From: Ruegeria sp. A3M17
GTDB taxonomy: Bacteria > Pseudomonadota > Alphaproteobacteria > Rhodobacterales > Rhodobacteraceae
Direction: 5' to 3'
Length of the DNA stretch: 54,068 nt
Assembly (NCBI RefSeq): GCF_003318255.1
Contig: NZ_QOCF01000033.1
Span: forward strand, 1 to 54,068
Positions 1-8,663 of this stretch are shown here, piece by piece. The translations under genes and the position numbers were made by a program. How positions within the stretch are numbered: position 1 is the first letter of the stretch; each line of letters begins with the position of its first letter. The notes below the pieces were generated by a model. The model was not told where the DNA came from. It did not search any database and worked only from the letters and a program-made list of their open reading frames with translations.

Positions 1-165
1 TTCGTCGACCACTACAACCACCAGCGCTACCACGAGAGCCTGAACAACGTCACACCTGCCGACGTCTACTTCGGACGGGACAAAGCCATTCTACAACAAC
101 GAGAAAAGATCAAACGAAAGACGCTCGAAGCGCGCCGCTTGCATCACAGCCAACGCGCCGCATAA
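1..165 (+). CDS. IS3-family transposase (OrfB/integrase core), C-terminal fragment
   Basis: The frame is open from base 1 to a TAA at 163-165, giving the last 54 residues of a transposase that begins outside the window. The motif YNHQRYHESL followed by TPADVYFGR is the typical C-terminal end of the rve-type integrase core in IS3-family OrfB proteins, after the last catalytic Glu region. The basic tail ending in SQRAA also fits. No partner OrfA or left inverted repeat can be seen, so whether the element is intact cannot be judged. The right end of the element probably lies within about 60 bp of the stop. Confidence 0.75.
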   Translation, partial: FVDHYNHQRYHESLNNVTPADVYFGRDKAILQQREKIKRKTLEARRLHHSQRAA

Positions 166-876
166 TCAACCCAACCAGATGAGCCAGACACTCTCTTAGT
201 TCAGGCGACCTTTGGACCCAAAAACTCTGCCGACGGACAGTTTGATGTTCCAAACAACGGCGACTTCCCCAGTTAGCATTGCAAAATTGCACCCCGTTAT
301 CGCCGGGGTAAACGGATGCGGATATCGAGGCTGGCGGCCATACCATGCACGACAGGCTTCCGTTTTCCTCGCGAAATCACACCATACGCGTTTTGAGCAT
401 ATCACCGGACCGCGCTCAGCGCGGATGAATTTGTGGATCGGCTCGCCGGGCGCTATGTGAGGCGCTATCGCCGATTAGCGCCATGCGGTCTTTCTACATT
501 GTAACTTCCACGCCCAATCACAAACACTGAGCGCCTAGACGGCCTTGTGGCCGCCAACTTTCTGAAACAGAGATGCCGATGATCTTGCGTTCCAGTGTGG
601 ATGGTCTCTGGGCTCAGGACCCGGCAGTCATCGGCGAGAGCTTTACCATGGAAATTGGGACAGACAGAAAGGTTCCAGACGGAGCCATCCGCTTGTCGCT
701 CCGCCGAAAAAGGTCAGGCTTGTTCACTGCTCGATTTATTCAATCATGAATCATGCACCAAACGAAAAACAATGAGTCCCGAGACAGGTCATTAAAACGT
801 TGTGAAACTTAGCACTCATGCGTTTCGCGAACGAATTGGGGCCTGGATTGGAAGGAACAACTTTCACTGCCCTGGC
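166..876. other. Gene-poor stretch after the IS3 end
   Basis: About 710 bp with no reading frame that I recognise on either strand; the short open frames here have no family signature and no convincing ribosome binding site. The first 50-60 bp (to about 220, near GGACCCA) are probably the terminal part of the IS3 element. A small hairpin, CGGCC-TTGT-GGCCG, lies at about 540-553. The rest may be decayed sequence between the insertion and the reductase gene that ends at 877. Confidence 0.4.
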
Positions 877-1908
877 TCAATCCACCTTTACAACCATTTT
901 CCCAAAGTTTTCTCCGGCCAGCAGTTGGTTAAATGCTGCCGGAGCATTTTCAAGACCTTCAACCACATGCTCTTTATACGTAATTGAACCGTCCTTCAGC
1001 CATCCTGTCATGTCCCGAACGAACTCGGCGTAAACCTCGGGGCCGAAACTGTCGAAAATTATGAAACCCTGCATTTTGACCTTCATCCGCAACAAGGTAC
1101 CCATGATCACCGGGCCCATATCCGGTCCGTCCGGCAAACCCGGCAAGTTGTACCAGGCCACGACGCCACAGACCGGAACACGCGCAAACGAATTCAAAAG
1201 CGGTAAGACCGCATACAGCACCTTGCCGCCGACATTCTCGAAGTAGACATCAATGCCATCAGGGCACGCGTCGCGCAATTTCGCCGACAGATCCGCCGTG
1301 CGGTGATCTACACATGCGTCGAACCCGAGGTTCTTTACCACGTGTTCACATTTTTCCGGGCCACCCGCGATACCCACCACGCGGCACCCTTTTAGCTTTG
1401 CGATCTGACCCACGGTTGCGCCTACCGGTCCAGCCGCAGCCGCCACAACAACGGTTTCACCGGGTTTTGGCTCCCCAATTTTCAACAATCCCGCATAAGC
1501 CGTGTAGCCGGGCATTCCCAGGATACCCAACGCCCAGGACGGATTGTCCGGCGTCTTGCCAAGATTGACGACCTGCTCACCAGTTGAGATCGCATAATCC
1601 TGCCAGCCACTCGTGTTTAGAACGTAGTCTCCGGCTTCGTACCCTTCGAGGTTCGATTCCACTACCTGCCCCACAACCTGTGCCGTCATGACGCCATCGA
1701 TCGGAACCGGTTCAGCGTAGGATTTCGCGTCATTCATACGACCCCGCATATAAGGGTCCAGAGACAGGTACACCGTGCGCACCAGCATCTCTCCGTTACC
1801 GGGTGTTGGAATGTCCGTGATTTCAAGCCGCAGCGTGTTTTTGTCCGGGTGACCAGTGGGGCGCTCTGCAAGAACTATGCGACGGTTGGTGTCGGATGCT
1901 TGGGGCAT
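877..1908 (-). CDS. NADP-dependent MDR oxidoreductase (CurA/YncB, leukotriene B4 dehydrogenase-like)
   Basis: 343 residues, the usual length for zinc-independent medium-chain reductases that reduce the C=C bond of alpha,beta-unsaturated carbonyl compounds with NADPH. Family marks are the N-terminal LDPYMRGRM segment, the nucleotide-binding stretch AAAAGPVGATVGQIAK and the C-terminal ENFGKMVVKV. No structural or catalytic zinc ligands are seen, as expected. The frame stays open upstream to 2019, but ATG at 1908 (MPQASDT) has an AGGAG at the right distance and begins the conserved fold, so I chose it. It stands alone; the next minus-strand gene is separated by about 350 bp. The substrate cannot be deduced and a detoxification role is typical for the family. 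Confidence 0.85.
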   Translation of the reverse strand: MPQASDTNRRIVLAERPTGHPDKNTLRLEITDIPTPGNGEMLVRTVYLSLDPYMRGRMNDAKSYAEPVPIDGVMTAQVVGQVVESNLEGYEAGDYVLNTSGWQDYAISTGEQVVNLGKTPDNPSWALGILGMPGYTAYAGLLKIGEPKPGETVVVAAAAGPVGATVGQIAKLKGCRVVGIAGGPEKCEHVVKNLGFDACVDHRTADLSAKLRDACPDGIDVYFENVGGKVLYAVLPLLNSFARVPVCGVVAWYNLPGLPDGPDMGPVIMGTLLRMKVKMQGFIIFDSFGPEVYAEFVRDMTGWLKDGSITYKEHVVEGLENAPAAFNQLLAGENFGKMVVKVD

Positions 1909-2189
1909 TGAAATCTCCTGACGAATGAGTGTGGCGCAGCGCACCCAAACAAGATTGTCAAAAACTGTCCAGCCCAAAAACCTCGACCAGTAACGCAGGC
2001 ACAGATTGCGCGTTTCCACGCCACCCCTTCAATGCAGCCAATTCCCAAAGCAAATCGAACGGCCGCTTGTGTAAACCTTGGAAAAAGCGGCCAATCATCT
2101 TCGCCAATGTGCCGATCCGCCAAGCGTATCGGAAGGACAAAGAATCGCGACATCCCGACAAGTTGGTCAAATCTCTCTTGGGGGAATAA

Positions 2190-2239
2190 CCGAAGGCGCA
2201 AGCCTGCGCCTTCGGTCATCAAGGGGTGATCGCCCCCTT
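2190..2239 (-). terminator. Pair of hairpins downstream of the minus-strand membrane gene
   Basis: Two inverted repeats lie side by side. The first has perfect 11-bp arms (CCGAAGGCGCA at 2190-2200, TGCGCCTTCGG at 2205-2215) around a 4-nt loop. The second has 6-bp arms AAGGGG (2221-2226) and CCCCTT (2234-2239). They sit just after the stop of the gene ending at 2266. There is no good T-run on either strand, so a simple rho-independent terminator is uncertain; an mRNA 3'-end stabiliser is equally possible. Confidence 0.45.
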
Positions 2240-2265
2240 TGATGAATCATATGTTCCTTAAGCGA

Positions 2266-3039
2266 TCAATCAAACACGGATGCGATCTGATCGACGGTCA
2301 CGCCTTCCTTGATCTCGCGCAGACGGGCGTAAATCAGGGCGATCGAGATGCCGGTCAACCCCGCAGAAAGTGCTGCAATAATCGAGAACCCGACAATCAT
2401 TGCCCAGCTTCCAACATCAGCCAGAACACCGGCAAACACACCGGCGAGGAAATTGACGATCCCGGCGCAGATCCCGACCAGAAGCAAAGCGCCGAAGATC
2501 GGCCAGCGATATCCTTTGGTCAGAGCCGCGCTGCGTCCAAGCCCGCCAAACCCGGCCCCCTCGATCACTACGGCGGGCGCCACCACCGAAAAAACCGCGT
2601 AAACCCAAATACCGGGAATAATCAAAGCAAGTGATGCAAATCCGGCCAGAATACTACTGATCGTCGTCAGGATCGCGATCGGGAGGGCCGCTCGCAGAGC
2701 TGGCGAAAAGTAACGGCCCAACTGCAGCGGGCGTCCGAGTTTGGAATCATAGGCCAGTTGCACCAGAAGGGCCGTTGTAAGGGCGTAGAACACGATCTGC
2801 AGAACGATCGTCAGCACCCAGGTTGTGACGCTTGTAGACGTACTAAAATCTGGATCTGCTACACCCAAAGCAACATCCGCTCCGACCATCGCGCCTGCAA
2901 TTATTGAACTCAGCAACATCGGTGCGAGCGCCAGCAGGATGACGGCAATAAAATTTTTGAAGAGGATCGAAAAACTCTCACCCACGATACTTCCGACGCC
3001 AAGAGACTCTCTGTCACTATATTCTGTCGTACTGGCCAT
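2266..3039 (-). CDS. Multi-pass membrane protein, glycerophosphodiester phosphodiesterase membrane-domain-like
   Basis: 257 residues. A short polar N-terminus with the segment GVGSIVGESFSILFKNF precedes about six hydrophobic segments, a pattern common in the GPDPase membrane domain and DUF975-like proteins that also occur without any catalytic domain. There is no catalytic phosphodiesterase part. The ATG at 3039 is preceded by GAGG in a suitable position. It lies downstream of the MoxR operon on the same strand with a 151-bp gap, so it probably has its own promoter. Function is unknown. The family resemblance is by impression of pattern, not by alignment. Confidence 0.6.
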   Translation of the reverse strand: MASTTEYSDRESLGVGSIVGESFSILFKNFIAVILLALAPMLLSSIIAGAMVGADVALGVADPDFSTSTSVTTWVLTIVLQIVFYALTTALLVQLAYDSKLGRPLQLGRYFSPALRAALPIAILTTISSILAGFASLALIIPGIWVYAVFSVVAPAVVIEGAGFGGLGRSAALTKGYRWPIFGALLLVGICAGIVNFLAGVFAGVLADVGSWAMIVGFSIIAALSAGLTGISIALIYARLREIKEGVTVDQIASVFD

Positions 3040-3190
3040 AGTTTAACCTCACTATACCTTTGTGTCTTTGCTGCTGCACAACAATCACCCGAAGGTTGTT
3101 CGCAGTATCCTTATGACACCTGTAATTGAGCTTGAAAACGGCCTCTGCAAGTCGATTTTTGGTCAGAAAAAGGGCAGCCATCGGTTTTGA

Positions 3191-4111
3191 TCACGAGGGG
3201 CTATCTTCGGCGGCATAATGTTTGTCTTTGCGGCGCTCGCCGAACAATTGGCGCTTTTCAAGATGTTCACGCTGCGCATTGTAGAACGCCCCGAGGAATT
3301 TCAGCCGCTCGGCCTCGGGCACCTTGTTCGCGTAACCGATCTTCTGGCGGATCTTTTCGACAACGCTTTCTATTGTGGCCTGGTTGTTCTTTGACCGAAC
3401 CAACACACCGCCTTTCTCCTGCGACCTCAAGAGCTTTTCCAAGGCCTGCAACTCGAACGCCCCGTAGTGATCAAGCTGATGGGTTAGAAAGGTATAGCTT
3501 TTGGTTGCTGCCGCTGCTTTGACCGGGACCTGAGCCAGATCCTTCAACAGCACCGGTACCGGCAGGTGGATAACGTGGGTGCCCGCCATAATGTCGCCCA
3601 GCCTTTGCCTGTGACGATTGAACAGCGGCACAAACAGCCCCCCTAGTATCCAAGCCAGTGCCACCCCCGAGGCCACGGGTGATGAGGCATCAAGTGTCAG
3701 CAGAAGGGTTGCGGGCAGAAATATCTCAGCCTCTTTCATAAAGTTCCTGAGCACCAGCGCATGCGTGTTGAGCGATCGGCCGTCATGTGAGACGACCTTG
3801 ATCTTCATCAGTCGCTTGCCCAAAGTCTGCCCATTCCAGGCCAACTCGGCTATGACGTAATATGGCACCCGGATCACAAAGAAGAGCAGACTGCCGATGG
3901 CGAGCAGCGTACTCGGATCGCCAACCCCCAAGGATAAGATCAGCACAAGCACCGCGATGGCGGCGATCAGCGTGATGCCAATATCCGTGATTTGCGCGGC
4001 AAGCCGCACCCCCAGCCCGGCCACCTCAAGGTAAATGGGTACGCCTTCTGGTGGGACCAACTCACTCGGCGACGAGGTTGCCGCCTTGTCTGTGCGTCGC
4101 CACAGCTTCAT
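3191..4111 (-). CDS. RDD-family membrane protein, last gene of the MoxR operon
   Basis: 306 residues. The RDD domain occupies roughly residues 20-180: an Arg and Asp pair within GVRLAAQITDIG in the first membrane helix, a second segment with QTLGKRLMKIKVV typical of RDD proteins, and a third hydrophobic segment. A soluble, charged C-terminal part of about 120 residues follows. The ATG at 4111 overlaps the TGA of the SpoIIM-like gene by 4 bp, indicating translational coupling; the frame is open further upstream but that region lies antisense-free inside the neighbouring gene and lacks family features. RDD proteins are of unknown or transport-related function. Presence here as last gene of a MoxR/DUF58 cluster is a recurrent arrangement. 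Confidence 0.82.
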   Translation of the reverse strand: MKLWRRTDKAATSSPSELVPPEGVPIYLEVAGLGVRLAAQITDIGITLIAAIAVLVLILSLGVGDPSTLLAIGSLLFFVIRVPYYVIAELAWNGQTLGKRLMKIKVVSHDGRSLNTHALVLRNFMKEAEIFLPATLLLTLDASSPVASGVALAWILGGLFVPLFNRHRQRLGDIMAGTHVIHLPVPVLLKDLAQVPVKAAAATKSYTFLTHQLDHYGAFELQALEKLLRSQEKGGVLVRSKNNQATIESVVEKIRQKIGYANKVPEAERLKFLGAFYNAQREHLEKRQLFGERRKDKHYAAEDSPS

Positions 4112-5106
4112 TGCCGCACCCTTCCGCCCAAGGCAAACCAGGCCAGCCAGCATAGTCCTAGCCCCCAGCCAATCACGTACCTTGTAGCTTTGTCCTGGAT
4201 AAGCTGGCGCCCGAACCCTTCCACAAGGGCCGCGACCACCAGCATAAAGGCCGCCACCAGCGCCAGCTTCACCGCATCCCGGCCCGCGTAGCGTAAAGCA
4301 GCGCGGCGGCTTCGTTTCCCCGGAAACAGGATCGCTGCCCCCAGTTGCACCCCACCGCCGCATGCAATGCAGATCGCCGACAACTCGGTCACCCCGTGGA
4401 TAGACAACCAGCCCCCAAGATCGCTGCCCAGTCCGCGTTCAACGTGCAGCGCATAAAATGCGCCCAGCGACAGCCCATTGTAGAAAGTCAGCAAGACCGC
4501 CGGCGCACATAGGAATACCCCAAGGCCAAACACAAAGATCGCAATCCGCGTGTTGTGCGAGAACAGGAATGTGGCAAAGGCCCCAAGTCCCGAGGTGCTG
4601 GGATCCTGATCATAAATCACTTGCCGCAGCTCTTCGGTCGTCGATGTTGGCCCGCGCCCTCCGGACAGTTCCGGCGGCATAAATACATGATACCAGGCCG
4701 GGTTTTCCAGAAACAGCTGATATCCTGCCAAAACCCCCAGCCCCATACACAGGAAACCAATCAGGATAAACAGCCAGGATCGACGTATCGCAATCGGCGC
4801 GCCGCTTACAAAAAACTTGCGCACAAGCCCGCCCAGGCGCTCCTGAGGGGCATAGACTGACAGATAGGCGCGAGCGGTCAGCGCTTCGAGATAGTCCAGC
4901 AGCGCCTTGTCCAACGAAATTTCGCGGGCAATGGCCAGAGATGTGGTCGCATTTCGGTAAAGCGCGGCCAGATCGCGAGCGGCCGCGAAATCCATTCGCT
5001 GTAGTCCGACACGCTCGGCCTGAGTGACCAAAGTTTCCAGACGACGCCAGTCGGCTTCGCGCTCTTTCCGGAACCGGGCCGAGCGGATGAGGTCGCTTTC
5101 TGCCAT
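4108..5106 (-). CDS. SpoIIM-like (DUF95) stage II sporulation protein M family membrane protein
   Basis: 332 residues. A soluble helical N-terminus (about 1-100, rich in Arg and Glu) is followed by five hydrophobic segments, including LFILIGFLCMGLGVLAGY and the conserved LTFYNGLSLGAFYALH with a following HGVTEL motif typical of SpoIIM/DUF95 proteins. In non-sporulating proteobacteria this family is found with MoxR and DUF58 genes, so the name does not imply sporulation. Its start overlaps the DUF58 stop by one base and its stop overlaps the RDD start by four bases. It probably acts in the inner membrane with its operon partners. Confidence 0.82.
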   Translation of the reverse strand: MAESDLIRSARFRKEREADWRRLETLVTQAERVGLQRMDFAAARDLAALYRNATTSLAIAREISLDKALLDYLEALTARAYLSVYAPQERLGGLVRKFFVSGAPIAIRRSWLFILIGFLCMGLGVLAGYQLFLENPAWYHVFMPPELSGGRGPTSTTEELRQVIYDQDPSTSGLGAFATFLFSHNTRIAIFVFGLGVFLCAPAVLLTFYNGLSLGAFYALHVERGLGSDLGGWLSIHGVTELSAICIACGGGVQLGAAILFPGKRSRRAALRYAGRDAVKLALVAAFMLVVAALVEGFGRQLIQDKATRYVIGWGLGLCWLAWFALGGRVRQ

Positions 5107-6356
5107 CAGATCAACTCCCGCGCCTTGATTTCCAGATAGGTCGAGATCAGCTTGGCAGTCACCGTATCGGGACGCGCATCCAGCACCGTGACCCCCAAAC
5201 GCGCTAACTTTTCCAGCACCAGACGACGCTCGCTGATCGTCTGGTTCGCGGCCACCAGCGTGGCGACCCCATCCAGATCCTTGGGTGCGGATTCCACCAG
5301 CGCCTCGACCTCTGGGTCGCGGATGGTGACGAAGATCAGCAGATGACGCTTTGACAGAATGGCGATGTTCTCGATCAGTAGCTCGGCCGAAGTCGTGTCG
5401 ATGAAATCCGTGAAAATGATGATCAGACTACGTTTTGGGGTGCGGGCATTCAATTCAGTCAGGGCCAGGGTGTGGTTGGTCTCGTGGCCCACATAGGCCA
5501 GCTCGCTGGTCCAGGTGCGCAGGCGCGCGAAGGTCTGTCGCCCCGCCCGTGGTGCCACAAAAGATCGCGGACGCACGTCATAGGCGTAATACCCCACCAG
5601 ATCACCGCCAATTGCCGCCGCCCAGGCCACGGCCAGCGCTGCAGTAACGGCATGGTCAATCTTGGGCAAACCGGCGATCTCTTCACGCATCAGATAGCCG
5701 TTATCCAGCGCTACGATAACGTGGTGATTGCGCTCGGACCTTAACTCTTTGGCTACAAGCCCCCGCCGTTTGGCCGAGCGTTTCCAGTCGATCGATTTAA
5801 CGTCCATACCCTGTACGAAATCACGAAGCTGGTGAAATTCGGACCCTTCGCCGATGGCACGGTTTTCCTTCACGCCATAAAGTGTGGACTGCACCGTCGT
5901 GGCAATCTCACCCGACTGAATCATCCGGATATTGGGCACAACCTGAACCTCCAGCGCGAAGTTCAATCGAGGCACGAAATCAAAAAGCTTCAGGCGTGAC
6001 GACCAGTGAAGCCAGAGATGTTCGAATGCCCAGATACCGCGCCGCACACCGCGACAGTCAATCTCGGCTGATCCGGTCCCATCCGGTCCAATACTGAACT
6101 CGAACTCCGCCGCGCCGCTCAATCCTTTTGGCCATTCTAGCCGCGCCTGCAAGTCTTTCGGAGCGTCCGGAACCTGCAATTTCAGCACCTGCATTTCGCC
6201 CACGAAAATCTCGGGCCGCATGTCGAAAACCAATTGCTTTCGACGGCTGAAGGACATCAGCAGGTCCGCCGCTGACAAAAGCGCCAACAGGGCCCACGGC
6301 ACCAGCGCCAATTCACGCAACCCGCCGAAAAATGCAAGTCCCAGAATCGACAACAC
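5106..6356 (-). CDS. DUF58 domain protein of the MoxR operon
   Basis: 416 residues from the GTG at 6356. Two hydrophobic N-terminal segments precede a periplasmic-like region and the DUF58 core. The core shows FVQGMDVKSIDWKRSAKR, then VIVALDNGYLMRE, then SLIIIFTDFID, as in this vWA-like family. The metal site normally reads DxSxS; here it is DNGYL, so the MIDAS serines are missing. The frame stays open upstream of 6356 across IRPSTRFLSAACVALV, which looks like the usual DUF58 N-terminus. The true start may therefore be a non-ATG codon near 6404, overlapping the MoxR stop. DUF58 proteins are thought to be partners of MoxR AAA+ ATPases. Confidence 0.82.
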   Translation of the reverse strand: MLSILGLAFFGGLRELALVPWALLALLSAADLLMSFSRRKQLVFDMRPEIFVGEMQVLKLQVPDAPKDLQARLEWPKGLSGAAEFEFSIGPDGTGSAEIDCRGVRRGIWAFEHLWLHWSSRLKLFDFVPRLNFALEVQVVPNIRMIQSGEIATTVQSTLYGVKENRAIGEGSEFHQLRDFVQGMDVKSIDWKRSAKRRGLVAKELRSERNHHVIVALDNGYLMREEIAGLPKIDHAVTAALAVAWAAAIGGDLVGYYAYDVRPRSFVAPRAGRQTFARLRTWTSELAYVGHETNHTLALTELNARTPKRSLIIIFTDFIDTTSAELLIENIAILSKRHLLIFVTIRDPEVEALVESAPKDLDGVATLVAANQTISERRLVLEKLARLGVTVLDARPDTVTAKLISTYLEIKARELI

Positions 6357-6400
6357 AAGGGCGACGCAGGCGGCGCTCAGAAATCTGGTAGATGGACGTA

Positions 6401-7357
6401 TCAGCGGGGAGCCTCGATCTGGTTGAGGATGTTTTCGAGAACCATAGCAGAGTTTCGGCCCTCAATCTCGGCCGAGGCACCCAGAACTACTCGATGGCGT
6501 AACGCAGGTACGAAAAGCCGTTTTACGTCGTCCGGGATTGCAAAATCCCGTCCGTTTAACCCTGCCTGTGCCCGCGTCGCCGCTGCCAGTGCGTCAGCCG
6601 CGCGGGTAGACGCGCCAAAAGCAATCTCGGCGCTTTCCCGTGTCGCCCGGACCAGCCGCAGGATGTAGGCAAGAATATCGTCATCGAGGATAATCCCGTC
6701 GATCAGTGCCCGGCATTCCGCCAGGGCAGCCGCATCCAGGGTCTTCGACAGTACATCCGTTTCCATACCGCTTTCGATCGGGGCTTTGGCATGCTGGCGC
6801 AGGATCGCCAATTCGATTGCCTCAGGCGGGAAGTCGATTTCAAGCTTAAAGAGAAACCGGTCCAACTGCGCCTCTGGTAAGGGGTACGTACCTTGTTGTT
6901 CGATCGGGTTTTGGGTGGCGACTACAATGAATTCACGACCCAGGGAGTGATCATTGCCATCAATGCTGACCATCCGTTCGTTCATCGCCTGCAAGAGCGC
7001 AGCCTGCGTTTTGGGAGGCGCGCGGTTAATCTCATCCGCCAGAAGCACCTGGGTAAAGACCGGGCCGCGCGTCAGGACAAAATCATTGGTCTGAAAATTG
7101 AAGATCGAGGAGCCCAGTACGTCTCCTGGCATCAGATCGGGGGTGAACTGGATACGCCCGAATTCCAGATCCAGTGCGGCAGCAAAACTGCGCGCCAACA
7201 GGGTCTTGGCGGTGCCCGGCGGCCCCTCAAGCAAGACATGGCCGCGCGCAAAAAGCGAGACCAAAAGCAGCTCGACCACATCCTCCTGCCCCAGCACCGT
7301 TTTGCCGATTTCGGCACGCAGCGCGTCCGAGCGCGCGCGCAATGTTTCAAGTGTCAT
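6401..7357 (-). CDS. MoxR-type AAA+ ATPase
   Basis: 318 residues, normal for MoxR. Walker A is GPPGTAKT (45-52) and Walker B is LLADEIN (Asp108, Glu109). The family-typical stretch NPIEQQGTYPLPEAQLDRF follows, as does the MoxR lid domain. MoxR proteins act as chaperone-like ATPases that remodel or mature partner complexes, often vWA-domain proteins; here the partner would be the DUF58 product immediately downstream. The ATG at 7357 lies inside the end of the DUF4350 gene (11-bp overlap), which supports co-translation. Start and length are well supported by the conserved N-terminal helix. Confidence 0.92.
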   Translation of the reverse strand: MTLETLRARSDALRAEIGKTVLGQEDVVELLLVSLFARGHVLLEGPPGTAKTLLARSFAAALDLEFGRIQFTPDLMPGDVLGSSIFNFQTNDFVLTRGPVFTQVLLADEINRAPPKTQAALLQAMNERMVSIDGNDHSLGREFIVVATQNPIEQQGTYPLPEAQLDRFLFKLEIDFPPEAIELAILRQHAKAPIESGMETDVLSKTLDAAALAECRALIDGIILDDDILAYILRLVRATRESAEIAFGASTRAADALAAATRAQAGLNGRDFAIPDDVKRLFVPALRHRVVLGASAEIEGRNSAMVLENILNQIEAPR

Positions 7358-8663
7358 TCGTTATCTGCTCCAATAGCGCTTCAAGTTCGTCCACATGACG
7401 CATTGCCTCTGCCGGTGGGATCCGATGTGGAAGGTTCCGGATATCCCTCAACACTGTTTCCAGGTCGCGAGAGAGATCCGGATTGTGCCGCGCCACATAG
7501 CCCAAAAAGACCTTGGGTTCGGCATAGTGATGGGCAAGCGCCGGGCCAAACAAAGCCGACGCCGATGCCGCAAGCCGGGCCTTTGCGTATTCACCGGCCA
7601 GAGCCCCGTCTTGATCCGACAGCCGCATCAGACGCGCCCGCGCTCGCACCGCCAGCGATTTTGCGCTTGTGTCGACACAGTCCTCAGCCTGCACCGGGCC
7701 ATAACGCTGCCATGAGCGCCAGATAAACAAAGCCAACACCAATACCCCGCTCAGCCAGAGGGACAGGAATGGCGGCCCAAAAAATCGCTTCAGATCCGCC
7801 CAGCTGCGTTCATAGCGCACACTCTCTTCGGGGTCCGAGAGCCAGACCTCGCGGCTATAGTCGATCATCACGTTGCGCTCGTCGGCGAGTGCGCTCAGAA
7901 GATTGCGGGCGATTGTGGCATTATCGCCCAAGCGCAGCCCATGGTTGTTCAACAAATCGGGGTCCGACAGGACCAACACCCGTGCGCCGGCCGCACCACC
8001 CGCCAACGGGCATTCCGCCAGGAGCATCGCATCCGAGTTTCCAATCAGCAGAGAACAATCAGCGCCGGTGAACAGTTGTGCCGCATAGATCTGAGCCGAT
8101 TGCCGGACGTCTGCGCCGTCAAAAAAGTCGAAATCCATAAAGGGCGAGCGCGCATATTCGATCCGAGCGCCCCTTTGACCTGTCAGCTGTTGCAGCAGGG
8201 TTTCGATCTGTTGCTGCTTACTTAGCAAGACCGGATGCGCCCGACCGGTTAGCCGCATCCCGCTGCGCCATTTGGGCAGGATCACCAGAGTTTGTACCAA
8301 ACTGGCCTTTTCCAGCACAGCATCAAGCCGCAGATCGTATTCATCCTGCTGTAACAGCAGGTCTTCTTTTGTGCGCGGATGAACCCGATCCTCATCCAGC
8401 ACAGTGTCAAATAGCGGCAGCACCAACAGGCCAACGGTTTCCTGATCGACCTGCCAGCCCCCCAGAAAGCTCTGCGCACTTACCTCATTCGTGTTTAGCC
8501 AGATCCGCAGGCCGTCAAACCCCGACGGAGAACTTCTCAGCACCTGCTGGCGTTGAGATATAACGTAAAAGATCGTGAACAGCAGCAATGCGACGAAAGC
8601 CAGAATAATCAGGGTTTCACTTCTGGGGCCGCGCCTTGTTTCTTCGGTGGCTGAGGGGTTCAT
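7347..8663 (-). CDS. DUF4350 domain membrane protein
   Basis: 438 residues. One membrane helix near residues 17-36 (LIILAFVALLLFTIFYVI) precedes a DUF4350-type region in which GFDGLRIWLNTN and later VLVLSDPDLLNNHGL are recognisable; the latter resembles the GATase-like fold of this family. A second membrane helix (LWLSGVLVLALFIW) lies near residue 300, followed by a cytoplasmic helical tail. The start overlaps the DUF4129 stop by four bases (ATGA), and the end overlaps the MoxR start. Its biochemical role is not known; the family is essentially always seen with MoxR, DUF58 and DUF4129. Confidence 0.78.
   Translation of the reverse strand: MNPSATEETRRGPRSETLIILAFVALLLFTIFYVISQRQQVLRSSPSGFDGLRIWLNTNEVSAQSFLGGWQVDQETVGLLVLPLFDTVLDEDRVHPRTKEDLLLQQDEYDLRLDAVLEKASLVQTLVILPKWRSGMRLTGRAHPVLLSKQQQIETLLQQLTGQRGARIEYARSPFMDFDFFDGADVRQSAQIYAAQLFTGADCSLLIGNSDAMLLAECPLAGGAAGARVLVLSDPDLLNNHGLRLGDNATIARNLLSALADERNVMIDYSREVWLSDPEESVRYERSWADLKRFFGPPFLSLWLSGVLVLALFIWRSWQRYGPVQAEDCVDTSAKSLAVRARARLMRLSDQDGALAGEYAKARLAASASALFGPALAHHYAEPKVFLGYVARHNPDLSRDLETVLRDIRNLPHRIPPAEAMRHVDELEALLEQITNDT

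Noticed and set aside
166..876. Possible remnant genes in the 700-bp stretch after the IS3 end
   Set aside because: None of the six frames gives a recognisable protein segment; short open frames are explained by chance.
877..2222. Additional open frames over the MDR reductase and its upstream region
   Set aside because: They lie antisense or out of frame to a well-supported gene, lack family features and have no ribosome binding sites.
4108..5106. True sporulation protein SpoIIM
   Set aside because: The family name derives from Bacillus, but the neighbours are MoxR/DUF58 genes and the window looks alphaproteobacterial; no other sporulation genes are visible.
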